DNA from: JBEBBU01 sp041158225
Lineage (GTDB): Bacteria; Pseudomonadota; Gammaproteobacteria; Methylococcales; Methylococcaceae
Length of the DNA: 7,480 nucleotides
Direction: 5' to 3'
Assembly: GCA_041158225.1 (NCBI GenBank)
Contig: JBEBBU010000153.1
Span: 1 to 7,480 of the forward strand
In this document: in pieces, positions 6,182 to 7,480 of the stretch
How positions within the stretch are numbered: position 1 is the stretch's first letter
Layout: each line of letters opens with the position of its first letter
Program-made: the position numbers and the translations under genes
Notes under the pieces: generated by a model
Seen by the model: only the letters and a program-made list of their open reading frames with translations
Database searches by the model: none
What the model was told of the DNA's origin: nothing

Positions 6182-7480
6182 TTACATCATGCCGTCCATG
6201 CCGCCCATACCACCCATGCCGCCTGGCATTGGTGCATCTTCCTTGGGCTCTTCTGCAACCATGGCTTCAGTCGTGATCATCAGACCCGCGACAGAAGCAG
6301 CATTCTGCAGTGCGGTACGGGTGACCTTGGCTGGATCAAGGATACCGAAGGCAATCATGTCACCATATTCACCATTGGCAGCGTTGTAACCAAAGTTACC
6401 AGTGCCTTCAGCGACCCTGTTCAGGACAACGGAGGGCTCTTCACCAGCATTGGCGACGATCTGGCGCAGTGGCTCCTGCATGGCGCGACGGGCGATGCTG
6501 ATACCAACATCCTGATCGTGGTTGATACCCTTCAGATCCTTGATCTTGTCCAGAACACGGATCAGGGCAACACCACCACCAGCCACAATACCTTCCTCAA
6601 CGGCAGCGCGGGTCGCGTGCAGAGCGTCTTCAACGCGCGCCTTCTTTTCCTTCATTTCAACTTCGGTAGCAGCGCCAACCTTGATCACTGCAACACCGCC
6701 TGCCAGCTTGGCAAGACGCTCCTGCAGCTTTTCACGGTCATAATCGGACGTAGTATCTTCCATCTGACGACGGATCTGGGCGCAACGGCCCTGAATGTTG
6801 CTGCTGGAACCAGCACCATCAATGATGGTGGTGTTTTCCTTGCTGACCTGGACGCGCTTGGCGGTACCCAGCTCTTCCAGCGTAGCCTTCTCAAGGCTCA
6901 GGCCTACATCTTCAGAAATGACGGTGCCGCCAGTCAGTACAGCAATGTCTTCCAGCATGGCTTTGCGGCGATCGCCGAAACCAGGTGCCTTGACTGCAGT
7001 AACCTTGAGGATGCCGCGCATGTTGTTGACGACCAGGGTAGCCAGCGCTTCACCTTCCACATCTTCCGCGATGATCAGCAGAGGACGGCCAGCCTTGGCA
7101 ACACCTTCCAGCACAGGCAGCAGTTCACGGATGTTGGAAATCTTCTTCTCACAGATCAGGATGAAGGGATTTTCCAGCTCAGCGCTCATGCTCTGCTGGT
7201 TATTGATGAAGTAGGGAGACAGGTAACCACGATCAAACTGCATACCTTCGACGATATCCAGCTGGTTTTCCAGACCTGAACCATCTTCAACGGTAATCAC
7301 GCCTTCCTTGCCAACCTTGTCCATGGCTTCAGCAATGATACGGCCTACCGATTCATCGGAATTGGCAGAAATCGTACCAACCTGGGCAATGGCATTGTTG
7401 TCTGCACAGGGTACTGACATTTCATGAATACCCTGAACCGCTGCAGTTACCGCCTTGTCGATACCGCGCTTCAGATCCAT
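6182..7480 (-). CDS. groEL: Chaperonin GroEL (Hsp60), partial: N-terminus beyond window edge
   Basis: ATP-driven cytoplasmic folding chamber that works with GroES. The visible 432 codons correspond to E. coli GroEL from about Met114 (the MDLKRGIDKAV stretch) to the end, so roughly 113 residues lie outside the window; the Met at 7480 is internal and not the start. Seen in order are the intermediate and apical domains (GYLSPYFINN, KISNIRELLPVLE, LLIIAEDVEGEALATLVVN), the return to the equatorial domain with VEDALHATRAAVEEG containing the Asp equivalent to catalytic Asp398, and AGGGVALIR. The protein ends in the Gly-Gly-Met repeat tail GGMGGMGGMDGMM. The fragment is uninterrupted and strongly gammaproteobacterial in character. 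groES would be expected upstream, beyond position 7480. It converges with tolC and shares its terminator. Identity is essentially certain. Confidence 0.98.
   Translation of the reverse strand: MDLKRGIDKAVTAAVQGIHEMSVPCADNNAIAQVGTISANSDESVGRIIAEAMDKVGKEGVITVEDGSGLENQLDIVEGMQFDRGYLSPYFINNQQSMSAELENPFILICEKKISNIRELLPVLEGVAKAGRPLLIIAEDVEGEALATLVVNNMRGILKVTAVKAPGFGDRRKAMLEDIAVLTGGTVISEDVGLSLEKATLEELGTAKRVQVSKENTTIIDGAGSSSNIQGRCAQIRRQMEDTTSDYDREKLQERLAKLAGGVAVIKVGAATEVEMKEKKARVEDALHATRAAVEEGIVAGGGVALIRVLDKIKDLKGINHDQDVGISIARRAMQEPLRQIVANAGEEPSVVLNRVAEGTGNFGYNAANGEYGDMIAFGILDPAKVTRTALQNAASVAGLMITTEAMVAEEPKEDAPMPGGMGGMGGMDGMM

Noticed and set aside
6518..7279. 253-codon plus-strand open frame opposite groEL
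   Set aside because: It lies antisense to unmistakable GroEL coding sequence, and its translation shows no recognisable domain. Long antisense frames are expected opposite a conserved GC-moderate gene.
7478..7480. ATG at the window edge as the groEL start
   Set aside because: Comparison with E. coli GroEL places this Met at about residue 114, within the equatorial domain, so the true start is outside the window.

Overview
The window looks like chromosomal DNA of a gammaproteobacterium of moderate GC content. The GroEL fragment resembles E. coli GroEL along its whole length and ends in the usual Gly-Gly-Met tail, and a TolC-type outer-membrane channel shows a Gram-negative envelope. I cannot name the genus; the Oceanospirillales are only a guess. 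The window is almost fully coding, with no transposon, CRISPR array, tRNA or rRNA seen, and its longest gap is about 112 bases.

Layout: positions 1-4504 hold five minus-strand genes that form one tightly packed operon. In transcription order they are a periplasmic substrate-binding protein (4504-3242), a secreted seven-bladed YVTN-type beta-propeller (3252-2248), an ABC ATPase (2251-1505), an ABC-2 type permease of the PedC class (1505-696), and the start of a dTDP-glucose 4,6-dehydratase, rfbB/rmlB (699-1, cut by the window edge). Every junction overlaps: 11 bases, ATGA, TAGTG, ATGA. The first four match the conserved gene set that usually sits beside PQQ biosynthesis genes or PQQ-dependent alcohol dehydrogenases. 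No dehydrogenase, cytochrome or PQQ gene is visible here.

A 112-base intergenic region (4505-4616) separates this operon from a divergent tolC-family gene (4617-6116). It contains weak promoter candidates for both sides and a CACTGA-N9-TCAGTG inverted repeat. After tolC comes a bidirectional terminator hairpin (6122-6157), shared with a convergent groEL whose last 432 codons lie at 7480-6182.

How the genes may work together: the ATPase and permease form an export-type ABC transporter, while the binding protein and propeller are predicted to be periplasmic. Known relatives are thought to export toxic alcohols or their oxidation products during periplasmic PQQ-dependent oxidation, but the substrate is not established. 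The two most interesting points are the direct translational coupling of a nucleotide-sugar enzyme to this transporter and the divergent TolC channel, which could supply an outer-membrane exit. Both functional links are inferences.
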